From Spirogloea muscicola (lineage: Eukaryota; Streptophyta; Zygnematophyceae; Spirogloeales; Spirogloeaceae), in assembly GCA_009602725.1 (NCBI GenBank), contig WELB01000011.1, positions 527,293-576,046 on the forward strand: DNA of 48,754 bases. The letters run 5' to 3'. Below the pieces are notes generated by a model. The model saw only the letters and a list, made by a program, of their open reading frames with translations, was not told where the DNA came from and searched no databases. Positions within the stretch are counted from its first letter, which is position 1. Each line of letters opens with the position of its first letter. The position numbers were made by a program, and so were the translations under genes. Of the stretch, positions 33,299 to 44,388 are shown piece after piece.

Positions 33299-34479
33299 GA
33301 GTTGAACCTCTGCTGGGCAGCTGAGATTTGGGTGCACAGCCAGCAAGTTGCATACATCTTCGAAGCAGGTCATCATAAACGAGCAGGACTACTATACATG
33401 GGAAATTACATGAGGAATTCTGCTGGAACTCGTCAAGAAGCTTCAGTCCTCCACTTGAGATTCAATGCCAAGACTCCCTTCTCAACTGCCTTCCGCGTGG
33501 TAAGAAGTTGTAGCTGCCTCCTTGACTGTCACGTGAGACCAAAGTTGGCTTGTCGCTGCATGAAGGGTGTTGATTGCTCGTGCAAAAGTATAAGGAAGAA
33601 ATTTCCCTCATGACCATTAGTTGCTATTGTCAATGTATTGCAGGTTGCATGTTGGAACTGATGACGTGCTTGGCCTCTCAGTATGTTGCGGGAGCAAAAG
33701 CTCTTGTTAGCTTGACACATAGTTGGCACGGAGGCTCATCTGGTGGGACATCACATTAGTAAAGGCGAGGCCTGCAAAGTGTAAGTAGCAGGTTTGAGAG
33801 CATTAAGACCTAGGGGCCGCCTTTTGCGACCGCACTGGCGAAGGCTGTGAAGGTGTGGGCACCACCTGCTGGACTAGTCAATAAGGGTGAATTGCAGGCA
33901 GGCAAAAGGCAGCTGAGTGATCTACGGAGCCAAAACATACAGACAGTCAATCTGATGAAGAAGCAGCGGGACGAGGAAAATTTGAGGTCTGGTATGGTTC
34001 AAGGACAAGTTGTCTCATGGTTCATGCCCTTCATTGCAAATCTTTTGGCTGGGCTGAACGTGTAGGACATCATGTTGCAGAAAGCAGGCGCCAACAAGAG
34101 AAAGGACGCCCAATCTGGCAGCGAGAACAGCAACTCACGCCGATCAAGTATATATTTCGCTTCGTGGGCGGAGCCTGGCGGCAGTAAAGGTGGGCAGAGG
34201 GATGCAGACCTCCTACAAGGGGGTCATGCGTGTGAACAGGAACGAAGTCCATCGAGATTGTTGAGCAGGCGGTAGTAGAGGATAGCATGACACATTGATG
34301 TTCGCCTGGCGTAGTGCAACCAAAGGGGCCAGGTCTGGCAGCGGCGCACAATGTGTGGTGGTGGAATTTACAGTGGGGATTTGGGCCGTGCTCCCATGGA
34401 GGAGCTGGGACGCGGGGACAGAAGGAATTGTTCCTTGGCAGGAGACGGTGGGTCTGAGAGGAATTCTTCTCTTTGTACC
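33299..34479. other. Region downstream of TRIP4, unassigned
   Basis: There are two coding-like islands on the plus strand: about 33367-33470 (INEQDYYTWEIT, then after a TGA LLELVKKLQSST) and about 33897-33995 (AGKRQLSDLRSQNIQTVNLM, KKQRDEEN), the latter flanked by CAG and GGTATGG. I recognise neither and could not chain them in phase. They may be remnants of a decayed gene or TRIP4 3' UTR. Confidence 0.3.
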
Positions 34480-34815
34480 TTAGGTACCTTAGATTAGGTC
34501 TCCGTGTTATGTAGCATTGTTTAGTCTGCACTCGACTCTGCCTGAACAATGTATTGGCTTGAATTGGCCTCCCTTTCAATTCATGCGCCCCGCGCGCCTT
34601 CTCTCTCTCTTTGTAGCTGCTAAACGCTTGTAGGCCCCTCCGAACCTTTATCAAAAAATTTTGGGCTGGCTTTTCGCAGCCCTTGCCCCATTAAGAGTGC
34701 CACTTCTTCGTAGCTGCTAAGCATTTTCGGCCCCTTCGAACCTTTGTCAATTCTTTTCGGGCTGGCTTTTCACAGCCCTTGCCCCCATTGGGAGTGCCAC
34801 TTCTTCTCTTTCTCT
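34480..34815 (+). repeat. TATTGGCTTG module followed by two hairpin modules
   Basis: Bases about 34486-34615 (CCTTAGATTAGGTCTCCGTG...GCGCGCCTTCTCTC) are nearly identical to about 36225-36350. Two tandem units follow, each CTTCGAACCTTT-type leader plus GGGCTGGCTTTTCGCAGCCC (34663-34682) or GGGCTGGCTTTTCACAGCCC (34759-34778) and a CCATT-GGGAGTGCCACTTCTTC tail. Confidence 0.75.
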
Positions 34816-35394
34816 AAGTTATTTGTGTTCTTTCTTGACGGTGTACTTACTGATTGATGCTTTCGAAGTCAGAGCACCCCCACACCGTCTGTGCCCGGCT
34901 GGCAACAACCCACACGGAGCATGAAAAGGAGACGAAGGGCTCGCCCATTGAGGATGGAAGAGGATCTGAACCCAAAGGAGAGGCACCACAAGGATCACAT
35001 CGGAGGTAACCACTTCTGACCGTGCGCTATGGGCGTCCTACGGCAGCTTCGGCAAGCCATGCTTATCTCTCCTCCAGATCTGGCTAAGCTGGTTAACAAG
35101 CGTCGTGATTGGGGAGGCAGCTTGGGGCATGCTAGCAGTCCGCAGGGATTGTTAGCATGTTTCAACATGTAGCTATTGCTAGTCCGCAGCGCTTATTCAT
35201 CAGCTGCTGGTGTGCTCGAAGCCAGGCCACTGGCTTCCATATCGGTGCTGCGGCTCCCCAAGTTAGCCTGCCGTGAACTATGCTCACCGGTGGGTACTGG
35301 AATCCCCCTGAAGCCGGCTTTTGGACTGGTTGGTACCTCAGCCCCCATGACATAGAGCTTCGCTTTGTGTAGCCCCATCCTCTGCACTAGCTTC

Positions 35395-35800
35395 GCCTAA
35401 GGGATATTGGCTTGATATGGCCTCCCATTCATCTCATGGAGCCGCGCGCCTTCTCTCTTTGCAGCCCCCGCCCGCTCTGAAAGAGCTGCTTCTTTTTCCC
35501 CAGCCCTTGCACCCTTAGCGAGCTTCTTCTCCTGGACTTAGATGTGGCGACACTTGCTGCTAGCTACTCCGACTTTCACAGCCATTGCCATCTCTAAAAT
35601 TACTTTCATTTTTTGGGCTGGCTTTTCACGACCATCGTCCCCCTTCGAGATAGCTTCTTCCTTTTGCTGGCTTTCCACTGCTAAGCAGCCTCAGGTCAGA
35701 TACGCTAGGCTCCTGAAAGAAAGTGCCCGCCCATAAAGAAGAGGGGCTGGCAAAGCCAACCCAAAAAGAAGGGACAATGTTCAGAGCCAAAGAAAGAAGT
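35395..35800. repeat. Decayed retroelement tail modules in both orientations
   Basis: A divergent TATTGGCTTG module at about 35405-35462 is followed by plus hairpin remnants (GGGCTGGCTTTTCACGACCA at about 35616) and an inverted GAGGGGCTGGCAAAGCCAACCC at about 35741. Nothing codes here. The stretch 34816-35394 between repeats has no recognisable feature beyond an inverted TCGCCCATTGAGGAT remnant near 34943. Confidence 0.6.
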
Positions 35801-35934
35801 GCCGAAGAGGGACTACACTACAAAGTGCAAGACGGTGCAGTGGAAGGTGCAGATGGATGCTCAGTATCCACGTGTGAGCAACAGCAGATCAGAGTAACTC
35901 GGAGCAGGAAAAGCGGCACTCTGCCGAGACCGGA

Positions 35935-36178
35935 AGCGGCAGCCATAGCACGGCCAGTGCGCGCGTGGACCGCATGAGCCAAAGAGCGCTGTAGCGAGAC
36001 CGCCAGCCTCATCCGAAAGACCTGCGCGAGGGAGCCGGCAGCATTGAAGCCTGGCGAACCCTGCCGCCGCTCGATGGCCTCCCGAGCAAGCCGCTGGAGG
36101 AGATCCAACCAGCCACTGCCGAAGGCCCCGTGTACGTCAATGGCCAGTGCCGCGAAGCTGAGCTTCCCTAGTATGTTG
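35935..36178 (-). mobile_element. Degenerate retroelement C-terminus, family B, second copy
   Basis: The minus strand encodes KLSFAALAIDVHGAFGSGWL, DLLQRLAREAIERRQG and FRMRLAVSLQRSLAHAVHAR, GRAMAAASG. This aligns with the copy at 7.25-7.62 kb (LAVDTHGALGARWLELLNQL, RMRLTVSLQRSMARALHL). No other domain is retained. Confidence 0.65.
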
Positions 36179-36214
36179 TCGTGATTGGTAGAGTAGAGGA
36201 GTAGAGGAGTCCTT

Positions 36215-36420
36215 CCTCCTTAGATTACCTTAGATTAGGTCTCCGTATTATGTAGCATTGTTTAGTCTGCACTCGACTCTGCCTGAACAATGTATTGGCT
36301 TGAATTGGCCTCCCTTTCAATTCATGCGCCCCGCGCGCCTTCTCTCCTCGGCTTCTCATTCTTCGGCTTTGGACATTGTCCATTCTTTTTGGGCTGGCTT
36401 TGCCAGCCCCTCTTTCTTCC
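36215..36420 (+). repeat. TATTGGCTTG module plus intact hairpin, 5' of the oxidase gene
   Basis: This is a near-identical copy of the 34.49-34.61 kb module, including the CCTTAGATTAGGTCTCCGTA leader. It is followed by GGACATTGTCCATTCTTTTT and the hairpin GGGCTGGCTTTGCCAGCCC at 36391-36409. It ends about 245 bases before the ascorbate-oxidase-like start codon. Confidence 0.75.
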
Positions 36421-36663
36421 TGGAGGGTGGTCAGAGTACTTGCGCGCCTTACTCAATGGAAGAGGATGCCATGGTAAGCTTTGTGGGCACACTCGACTGG
36501 GATAGGTTCTCGGCTGGGCGGGGGGGCAATCTCGGCTCGTGCCGGGCGTGCCACGGCCGCCGACGGCTGCGGTCGGCGGCGGGCCCTCCATCGTCCGCCG
36601 CCCCGCCGACGACGGGCCGCCGCCGCGCCCCAAACCCGGACCCCGCGAGCTTGCGCCGCCGCC

Positions 36664-39600
36664 ATGGCGGCTGCGGCCCCCGCCGGCGGCCGCCGCCTCC
36701 GCCTCGCCACCATTGTCCTCGTCGCCGCGCTCGCCAGGTGGGGCTCCCCCAAGCTCCGTCCTACCATTCCCCCGCGGCCCAGCTGGCGGCTCGATGTCGT
36801 GCCCCCTTCGGCACTTGGTGTAGGACGTTCTGGCGATGCCTGTCACCCCCGCCTCGTGACGAGCAGCTCCCTCGTACCCACTTTATACTATCCGGATAGC
36901 CCGAAGGAGGCTGGGCGACCGAGCCGGAGCAGCACTGTAGGAGCCGTCGTTGCGCTGTCGTTGTCGCAAAACCTTGCGTCACGCATCACGGAGTCGCTGG
37001 CTTCTGAGCTGCCCGCCTGCAGCTTGTACTGAATCTCAGCTGCCACGACAGTGGGCAGCATCCTAGCTTTGCAATGAGCCTGCACTACATGTGATCTGCC
37101 TGTGGGCGGCGCATGTCGCTGGGCTGTCTATATGAAAACCTTGGACACACAGTCTACTTTCCTTCGTGTGGAAGAAGCAGGACAGATGTGCTTGCGTGCA
37201 TGTATCGTCCTTCTGTAACTTCCAGGCCCCACAAGCGGCTCGTGGCCCACTCTTCCCAAGCTGGATGGGGCGCATCAGCTGGAAAGATTACAGCTGATAC
37301 TCAGTTCCTCTTGACGATTGCTGTGTCATGCAGATGCGCCAGTGCTAAGGTGGTGACCTACAATCTAACCATCTCGCAAGGCTTCTGGGCACCCGACTGT
37401 GTCATGAAGGAGGTTCGTCGATCCGACACGACACCTGCCCGCTCTACAAGCAAGATACCTAGCCAGAGCTTGGCTCCTGCTTTGAGGTCCTGTAGTTGGG
37501 ATGCTGTTAGCTGCTGAGAGCGTAGAGACCACGTGCAGGTGACTGTGCAATGTTTGCGAAGACAGCCAGTGATCTGTCAATGACTTTCAGTCGCAGCAAA
37601 AATCTCGAGTCTTTCCTTTGGCCTGTAGGAACTGCGGACCTGGGCTTGTTGCTAGAGAGCCGCATCTTCTTTTGGCTCGCTAAGTATCCCAGGCATGGCA
37701 GATGCCTGAAACTCTTATCTGGCATATGCTGCTCTCATCCAGGTCATTCTCATCAATGGAGTCTTCCCCGGGCCCACGCTTACTGCAACCGAGGGCGACA
37801 CTTTGGTGGTCAACGTGCTCAATCAGCTCGTACACCAGGGCGTGACCATCCACTGGCACGGCATCCGGCAGTACAAGACGCCATACGCCGACGGGCCCGC
37901 CTACGTCACGCAGTGCCCCATCCAAACGGACGAGGTGTACCAGTACAGGTTCACAGTTGACAAGGTCTGACCATTCATTTGCGAGGCAGCGGGAATTGGC
38001 TGCGCTGAATGCAAGAGCCTTGCTACGGCCGGAGCTTGTGGTGCAGACAAGCAATAACAGGCTAGGTGCTAGCTGCTGCTTAAGCTGCTGGTGATGAGTC
38101 CGCTGCTGACCGAAATGGGAGCTCTGCTGATGAACAGCTGCTGATGGCGCTTGCTGCCCGTTTGCCAGTGCAGTCCGGCACCTACTTCTATCATGGGCAC
38201 TACGGCCTACAGGTATCAAACGGCCTGACCGGCCTTCTCATCGTCAAGGAGAGCTCCTCGCCATCAAAGTTGTCAAGCCGTTTTCCGTACAAGATAGACG
38301 GGGAGATCTCTCCTCTACTCCTCAATGACTGGTGGCACAGGAGCATAGATGAGCAGGCGGTGGGCCTGAACTCGATACCATTTGGTTGGGTTGGTGAGCC
38401 CCAGGTAAATGAGGAACCATAGCAGATGGGTGACCTCATGACATGTCGCCTTCACTTCGTCTCATACTCCTCCATCTCCCCAAGTTGGCAAGGGGCACGA
38501 TTTGGACAACTGGCTATGTGTCACTTCACATAAGGTGTCTTGCTTGCTGGAGACCAGAGCAACATTTGCTGTGGGCTTTTGTTATTTGCGCTCATTTGCA
38601 CCTACTATGTCCAGAAAATGGTATGACTCCATCACTAGAGAGCTGATGCTGCTCTTGTACGACTTGCAGTCGCTTCTGATCAATGGCAGGGGCAAGTACA
38701 ACTGCAGCCTGGTGCCCTCGGCAACAGTTGGGTCAGGGGATGCACTCACGTGCAATGCCAGCTCCCCATCCTGCTCCCTGCCAACCATGACAAATCAGCT
38801 TCAACCTGGTCAGTCCTGGCAAAGGGCTCTCAGCATTGCTTCAGATTGCTTCGAGTGGCATTGTGTGGAAGCCTGCCGTGGTTGGCTGACCGTGAACTCC
38901 CCTAATACAAGCAACCAGTCATAAGCTTGAGGAGAGAGTAGCTTTGTGCTGCTTTAACACCTCTGTAATTTAGCAGTGAGTTGTTGCTCATGATTGACAG
39001 GGAAGACATACAGGTGGAGAATTGTCAGTGCAGCCTCTCTGTCAACGCTCAATCTTGTGGTCGAAGGCCACAGGCTTACAGTGGTAGTAGCAGATGGCTG
39101 GCTGATGCAGCCATTCACAGTTTCAACGCTCAATATTTATTCCGGCCAGGCCGTCGAAGTGCTTCTGACCACCTCAAAGGTAATCAGGCATAGCTGGGAA
39201 TCTTGCACAGCTGGGAGTCTTGCACTGCTTGTGGCCATCTGAACTGGACCGTAGATCAGGCCAATGCCTGATTGCAGACAGTCGCTGTCATAAGACAAGA
39301 CGTACTCCTTCTCACAAGCAGGAGATGACATGTTATTTCCACAGGTTGTGAAGAACTACTGGATAGGCATCAATGTGCGTGGGCGCAAGCCAAGCACTCC
39401 CACCGGATTGGCGGTGCTTAACCTGGCAGGTTTATTTCATACTGCTGCAGCTTACATGATATGACACTTGCGATGCTTCAGCCACTGAAATTAGTAAGAG
39501 CTCGAAGACTCTACTGGCACCTGCACTTTCCCGTGGACTCAGGTCAAGCTAACAGTGGGCTGGATTGTGTCAGGTGTTAGTCGTTCAGCCTTGCCAAAGA

Positions 39601-40936
39601 CTGCTCCTCCTGTCAGTCCACTGTGGAATGACACAGCTTCTAGCAAGGCCCAGCTCATCCAGTACAAGGGAAGATACGACGTGCGCAGCACTGCCCCCAA
39701 AGTACCAAAGAAAGCTGACCGCCAGATCATCATGGTTGGAACACAGAATCTCATAAATGGGGCCATTCGATGGGCTGTCAACAACCGATCATATTACTTG
39801 CCTTCAACGCCCATCCTCCTCTCGCTTGCTGTAAGAAGGCCGTTACTCGACTCGTGCATACCTTGACTAGCCCTACTGCGGTCAGCTCTGCACGCTCCTG
39901 AAGTTGAGCCTTTCCTGGCCATTAACATTATAGCTTGGAGTCTAAGTTGGACACTCTGCTGCACGGCTTACTGGTGCAGGACAATGTCAAGAATGGCTTC
40001 GACATGAGTCCGCCGCTCGACAAACCAGCCTATGTCTACGACTACTCTCAGCCTCCATCCAACAAGAATGCGACATATGGTCAACAAGTATACACATTGC
40101 AGCCGGGATCCACTGTGGACATCGTTATTCAGAACACCAACACACTGACACCAAGTAAAGCACCCCTGGCCGGCTGCAAAATGCTGCTCATGAAAGCAGC
40201 AGGAGCTGGCCTCGATGTGGAAGCTTACACTAGCTTCTCGTGCTGCTCTTTGACAAACCTTGCCTTGTGTGGTGCCTCCTGCTGCTTGGTAACCCGCAGT
40301 CTCTGTAACCTCGTCCGTGGTATATACAAACCTGCAGACAACAGTGAGTACCATCCCTGGCACCTTCATGGACATTCGTTTTGGGTCGTTGGCTACGGCG
40401 ATGGCACATTCAATTCAGCCAGCGATCCTGCCAAGTACAACCTAGTGGACCCTCCATACAGGCACTCTTCACCCGTCCTCCCTTATGGCTGGACCACGTT
40501 CCGCTTCATTGCTGACAATCCAGGCGCATGGAATTTCCACTGCCACATCATATGGCATCAGGTGCGACATCATGACATTCTCAACATGGCCTTTGCTTGG
40601 CCTTCGCCTTTGTCTGAGCTGTGTTAGCCACACAGTCTGCAGCTAGGTGTTGCTCCTATTTTCCACCCCAGTATGACAGTAAGGAAGATTGCCCTGGTCC
40701 CCAAGCACAATTTGCCAACAGATCCGGGTTGCATGAGAGGCTTTTTTAATGTTTGTGGCGGCATGGCTTGGTCATTGTCAAAGGAGCCGCCTCGATTACA
40801 ACCAGTCAACAGATGTGGTGATATATCTGGCAACTTGTTACTCACACAGGTCTTAGGAATGGAGGCTGTCTTTGTCATCCCCGGCAAATTTGGCGATGCA
40901 CCAAAAGACACCAAGAAGTGCGGATTAATAGAATAA
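36664..40936 (+). CDS. L-ascorbate-oxidase-like multicopper oxidase, secreted
   Basis: Eleven exons, 36664-36737, 37334-37412, 37743-37964, 38174-38404, 38670-38808, 39001-39179, 39345-39429, 39574-39830, 39980-40154, 40338-40561 and 40850-40936, join in phase to 584 codons including stop. Exon 1 is a signal peptide ([20 protein letters not shown]). The three cupredoxin domains follow with all four copper-ligand motifs: [25 protein letters not shown], and [12 protein letters not shown] with an axial Met. Blocks [19 protein letters not shown]-type spacing ([12 protein letters not shown]) and [16 protein letters not shown] fit plant ascorbate oxidases better than laccases. The enzyme would oxidise ascorbate (or a phenolic) with reduction of oxygen to water in the wall or apoplast. 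Substrate is inferred from family. All introns used are GT-AG. The 5' flank carries retroelement tail sequence. Confidence 0.92.
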
Positions 40937-42072
40937 GCTGTGGATGCTGTCCGATACTTGACATTTACGAGCTGCAAAGTCAGAGCAATAGGCCTGACTT
41001 TGCTTCTTTCCAATAACAAGACCAGCTCTCCGAATGCCTTTGAGCAATAATTGTTCAGTGTACGGGTATAGCGGACAAGGTGTTCCCCCAACCACTGATC
41101 TCCAGGCCAACTGATTTGGCGTATCCTATACAATCTGCAAGTGCCTCATGCTCTGGAAAGTCCTTATGCAGGCTGTGTCATGCATCTGTATATGCATGTT
41201 TCTTGACATCTCTTGCTTGACCTTCAATTTTTCGTCAAGGGGACTGCTTTTCGGCTGCTATGTTCTCTGACTTGCGACTGCTAAGTAGACATTCCTAAGT
41301 GTTTATCCTACATGGGATTTACATGTGTGGTTCAGCGCGTTCCATGCCCTTTTACAGCCCTCCGCCCCAGTGGATGAGCTTACGCCTCCTTTTCAATTGG
41401 TGGTGACAGTCTGATCCATAGGTAGACCGCTGGAGATTCAATGGTCAGACATGTCTTCAATATTTGCAAATCCACCTGAAGTTGTCCATGTGCTCACTAC
41501 TGTCTCTTGTCAAGAGGAGCCTGTCTTCTTCTTCTTTAAGCAAGCCATGCCCTTTCTTCCCTACCGACGAGTCGCTACCTGCACTGGGGCCCAGGTGGAA
41601 TTCGAGACCCCCAAGAAAAAGAGGCGCTTTTAGGGGAACCATTCTGGAAAGGTGAAACCTGCCGTCTGCAGCCTGCAATCTGCAGCCCCGTCTGCTCAGT
41701 CCCACTAAGGATACTGTTGAGCAGTGACGGCCATGCAGCATGTGCCCAAGAAGCCCTGACACAGCACGATGTGCACGGCTGAGTGTCCTCCACTGAAGCT
41801 TTGGAAGCAGTTAACGTAGGAGAGAGAGACGTTCCCATGAGGGGGCGGTGGCTGGGAGAGGCCAGCCCAGGAAAGGTCTGGGTCTCTGTCAGGAGCATGT
41901 CCAGTCTGCTCTTCACGAGAACACTTCAGCATGCAGCACAACAGAGAGAGCAGTGGGGAAGGTCAGTTGAGGATGAAGAGGATACCGAAGATGGGCTTCT
42001 GGTCCAGTTCGTCGACAATTTGCTGAAGGGTTCCATCGGACAGCTTGCTCGACGACGGCGGCAGCGGTGGCG
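40937..42072. other. Intergenic region between oxidase and FHA genes
   Basis: Mostly unrecognised sequence. A hairpin-family remnant (GGGGGCGGTGGCTGGGAGAG, GCCAGCCCA) lies at about 41838-41869 and resembles the inverted copy at 6090-6125. Only short ORFs without similarity are present. Confidence 0.5.
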
Positions 42073-44022
42073 ATGCCGGAGGAGGACGCGGCGGGCGGCA
42101 AGGTGGCGGGCGTGGCGAAGCTGGTGGGCGAGGACTTTGAGTTCGTGGTGCGCAAGTACAGCGTGACGCTGGGGCGCGCCAGCAAGCGCGGCGCGGTGGA
42201 CCTCGACCTCGCGGCGCTCGGCGGCGGCATGAACATCTCCCGCCAGCACGCCTGCCTCTACTACGCCTTCGACCGCCGCCGGTGGGCGCTCGCCTCAACC
42301 CTAACCCTAACCCTAAAACTCAGAATTGTAACCCTAACCCCTGCATTCTAGAAGCTAACATTCCTCACAGCACTACTGGCGCCGTGGTCGCCAGGATGGC
42401 CCTCTCAAGGCGTAAGAGGAGCTGCACCCCTAAACCCTGACGTCAATTCTAGTCACTACTAGCCATCACTCGTGTAAGGACTCCAGTCTCAGCCAGCAGC
42501 CCCTCTGACCGTTGTTGTGGCTACGTCGGTGCCCTCGTCTCGGCTGTGCCCGAGGCCAGGTTCGAGCTGGAGGTGCTGGGCAAGAACGGCCTGCACGTCC
42601 GCAGCGAGCTGCACCAGGGCGGGGGCCCCGCCGTGCCGCTGGCGTCCCAGGACCTGCTCCAGATCGGGGACAAGCTCTTCTACTTCCTCCTCCCCACTGA
42701 GCTCAAGCCCAACGAGTCCAAAGCTGACGACTCGCCCGTTAAGGCCGCTCCTCGCACCGACATCGCCGCTTCCGCTGCCGCTGCCGGTGCCGCTGCAACG
42801 CGCCGAGGCGGCTCTCCGCTCCAGACAGGCCCTCAGCCGGCCACTCCCATTGATTGGCCAGCCAATGATGGTGTAGTCCCAATCCTTACACCATATGATC
42901 ACTTGCCCTTTGTCAAACAGCGTTGGCTGTGCCACGAGCTCAGGGGCTTGTCGCCCTCGATGCATGAGCACTGCCCACCGCCGTATTTGTGCAGGTCTGG
43001 CCAAGCCAGCTGCGCCCTCCCGCCGGCAAGTCCTGCAGGCACCGGTGGAAGGTGCTGCATCGGACAGTGAGCACCCTGGCAACAGTGGGAGCAGGTCGAG
43101 CCCCAACTCGGGTGGAGCAGCGCCTAAGAGAGGTGACGACCTTGATGAGGCAGGGCCAGTCGATCATGTTGCACCCAGCCAGCCTTCAGCACCAAGATGG
43201 CGCTTGAACCTCTAGTGAAGTGTAAAGCATAATTACCGTCGCCTTGTGCTCTCAAGCCCGGTCCTTACGCGGCACCTGGAGCTGCAAGCCTATCGGAGCT
43301 GGATTTGCAACTTGCAGCTGATGCTAACTTTCTCTTATACAACTGGCGTTATTGGCCTGCGAGCACGTCGCCATGCAGAAGCAGGAGAGCCACCGCGAGG
43401 GCCCGCGGCACCAGCCTCTGCCACCGCTGTTGAGCTGCAGGTCAACGATGCCGTGGCTTCCATCCTGCACGCCAACAACCCTGGCGAGCCAATGGCGCTG
43501 GCCACTGTTAACCTGGAGGTGAGCTGCCCCCTTACTTGCACCCCTCTAGCGGGCCAAGCCTGGGCCCAACTTGCTTACTCGTTGCTGCATCCTGCACTAG
43601 CATTTGCGCCAGGTGTGCCGTCCTAGACGCTGCGAGGTATGTCCCATTCTTAAGCCACACCCAGACTTCAAGCCAGGACTGGTCACAAGCTTTCCCCCAG
43701 ATCATGAGCCTGGACTCACTTCAGGCAGCTCTGAACTGAGCATGACATCTGCCGGCGTGACTTGGGCGGCGGTTGAGCGACACAGCTGCAGGCACAGTTC
43801 CCTGGCCTGAACGAGCAGGCGCAGCATCTGGGCGTGCTACCGGTTGCCAACCAGCAGCCATCGAATGAGAAGCACTGGGCGGGCCTGGGCACACTACTGG
43901 GCCGCAACACGCGGATTTTCACTCGCTCCGTACGCCTCAAAGGGCGCGCACTTGTTGACATGGTCGAGCTCCGGCCCCAGGCCTCCCGCCGCGAGCGCCG
44001 CAACATCGACCTCAACAATTAA
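42073..44022 (+). CDS. FHA-domain protein of the plant FHA2 type
   Basis: Exons 42073-42281, 42560 to about 42870, 42995-43132, 43379-43518, 43701-43724 and 43792-44022 sum to 351 codons including stop. The FHA domain spans exons 1-2: AKLVGEDFEFVVRKYSVTLG, the phosphothreonine-binding pattern GGGMNISRQHACLYY, FELEVLGKNGLHV and DLLQIGDKLFYFLLP. A low-complexity Ala/Pro/Ser middle follows. The C-terminus (VNDAVASILHANNPGEP, KHWAGLGTLLGRNTRIF, SVRLKGRALVDMVEL) resembles the winged-helix-like end of Arabidopsis FHA2. A nuclear role in transcription is known for that family. The end of exon 2 is ambiguous (42786 also fits), and the tiny exon 43701-43724 needs a GC donor. Intron 1 holds a telomere-like tract. 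The start is the first ATG before the FHA domain. Confidence 0.82.
42296..42345. repeat. Telomere-like CCCTAA tract in FHA intron 1
   Basis: Three consecutive AACCCT units (CAACCCTAACCCTAACCCTA) are followed by AAAACTCAG and further TAACCCTAACCCC. Another CCCCTAAACCCTGA piece lies at 42427-42440 in the same intron. Confidence 0.8.
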
Positions 44023-44388
44023 GCATTCCCACAGCGTGCAAAGAGATCACAATATCGTTCAACACATCGCACCGGCCCACGCCAGCTTTAAGCACAGCTG
44101 TCTGGGGCCCTGCCCCTTCGACAAACCCCTCGCTATTGAGGTCTTCGTGTATAGGCTTCTCCTGCAGTGACGTCAGTCAGTGCCGTCGTCATGCCGGATT
44201 GGGCAATGCTCACTGAGAGCCCAGAGCAGGTTTGCAAGCCAGCTATATGGCAATGTGGCTAAAAGTGGCTCAATGGGAAAAACAAAATAGCCGCCTACAA
44301 AGCTCACTTCAGTCAAAAGAGCTCGCAGCAGTGCTGGCCAAAGGGTACAGCTAATGGCCAGCTGGGTCCTGCCAGGTTGCTGGCACTT
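44023..44388. other. Short convergent intergenic region
   Basis: The stops of the FHA gene (44022) and the F-box gene (44389) face each other across about 366 bases. I see no further feature. Confidence 0.6.

Noticed and set aside
34480-36420. Possible LTR retrotransposon bounded by the two direct repeats
   Set aside because: The interior holds no gag, protease, integrase or primer-binding site, only an inverted fragment of another element; two separate insertions are simpler.
41963-42060. Minus-strand peptide ending QKPIFGILFILN-stop just upstream of the FHA start
   Set aside because: It looks protein-like but has no start or partner exon, and continues into the antisense of the FHA exon.
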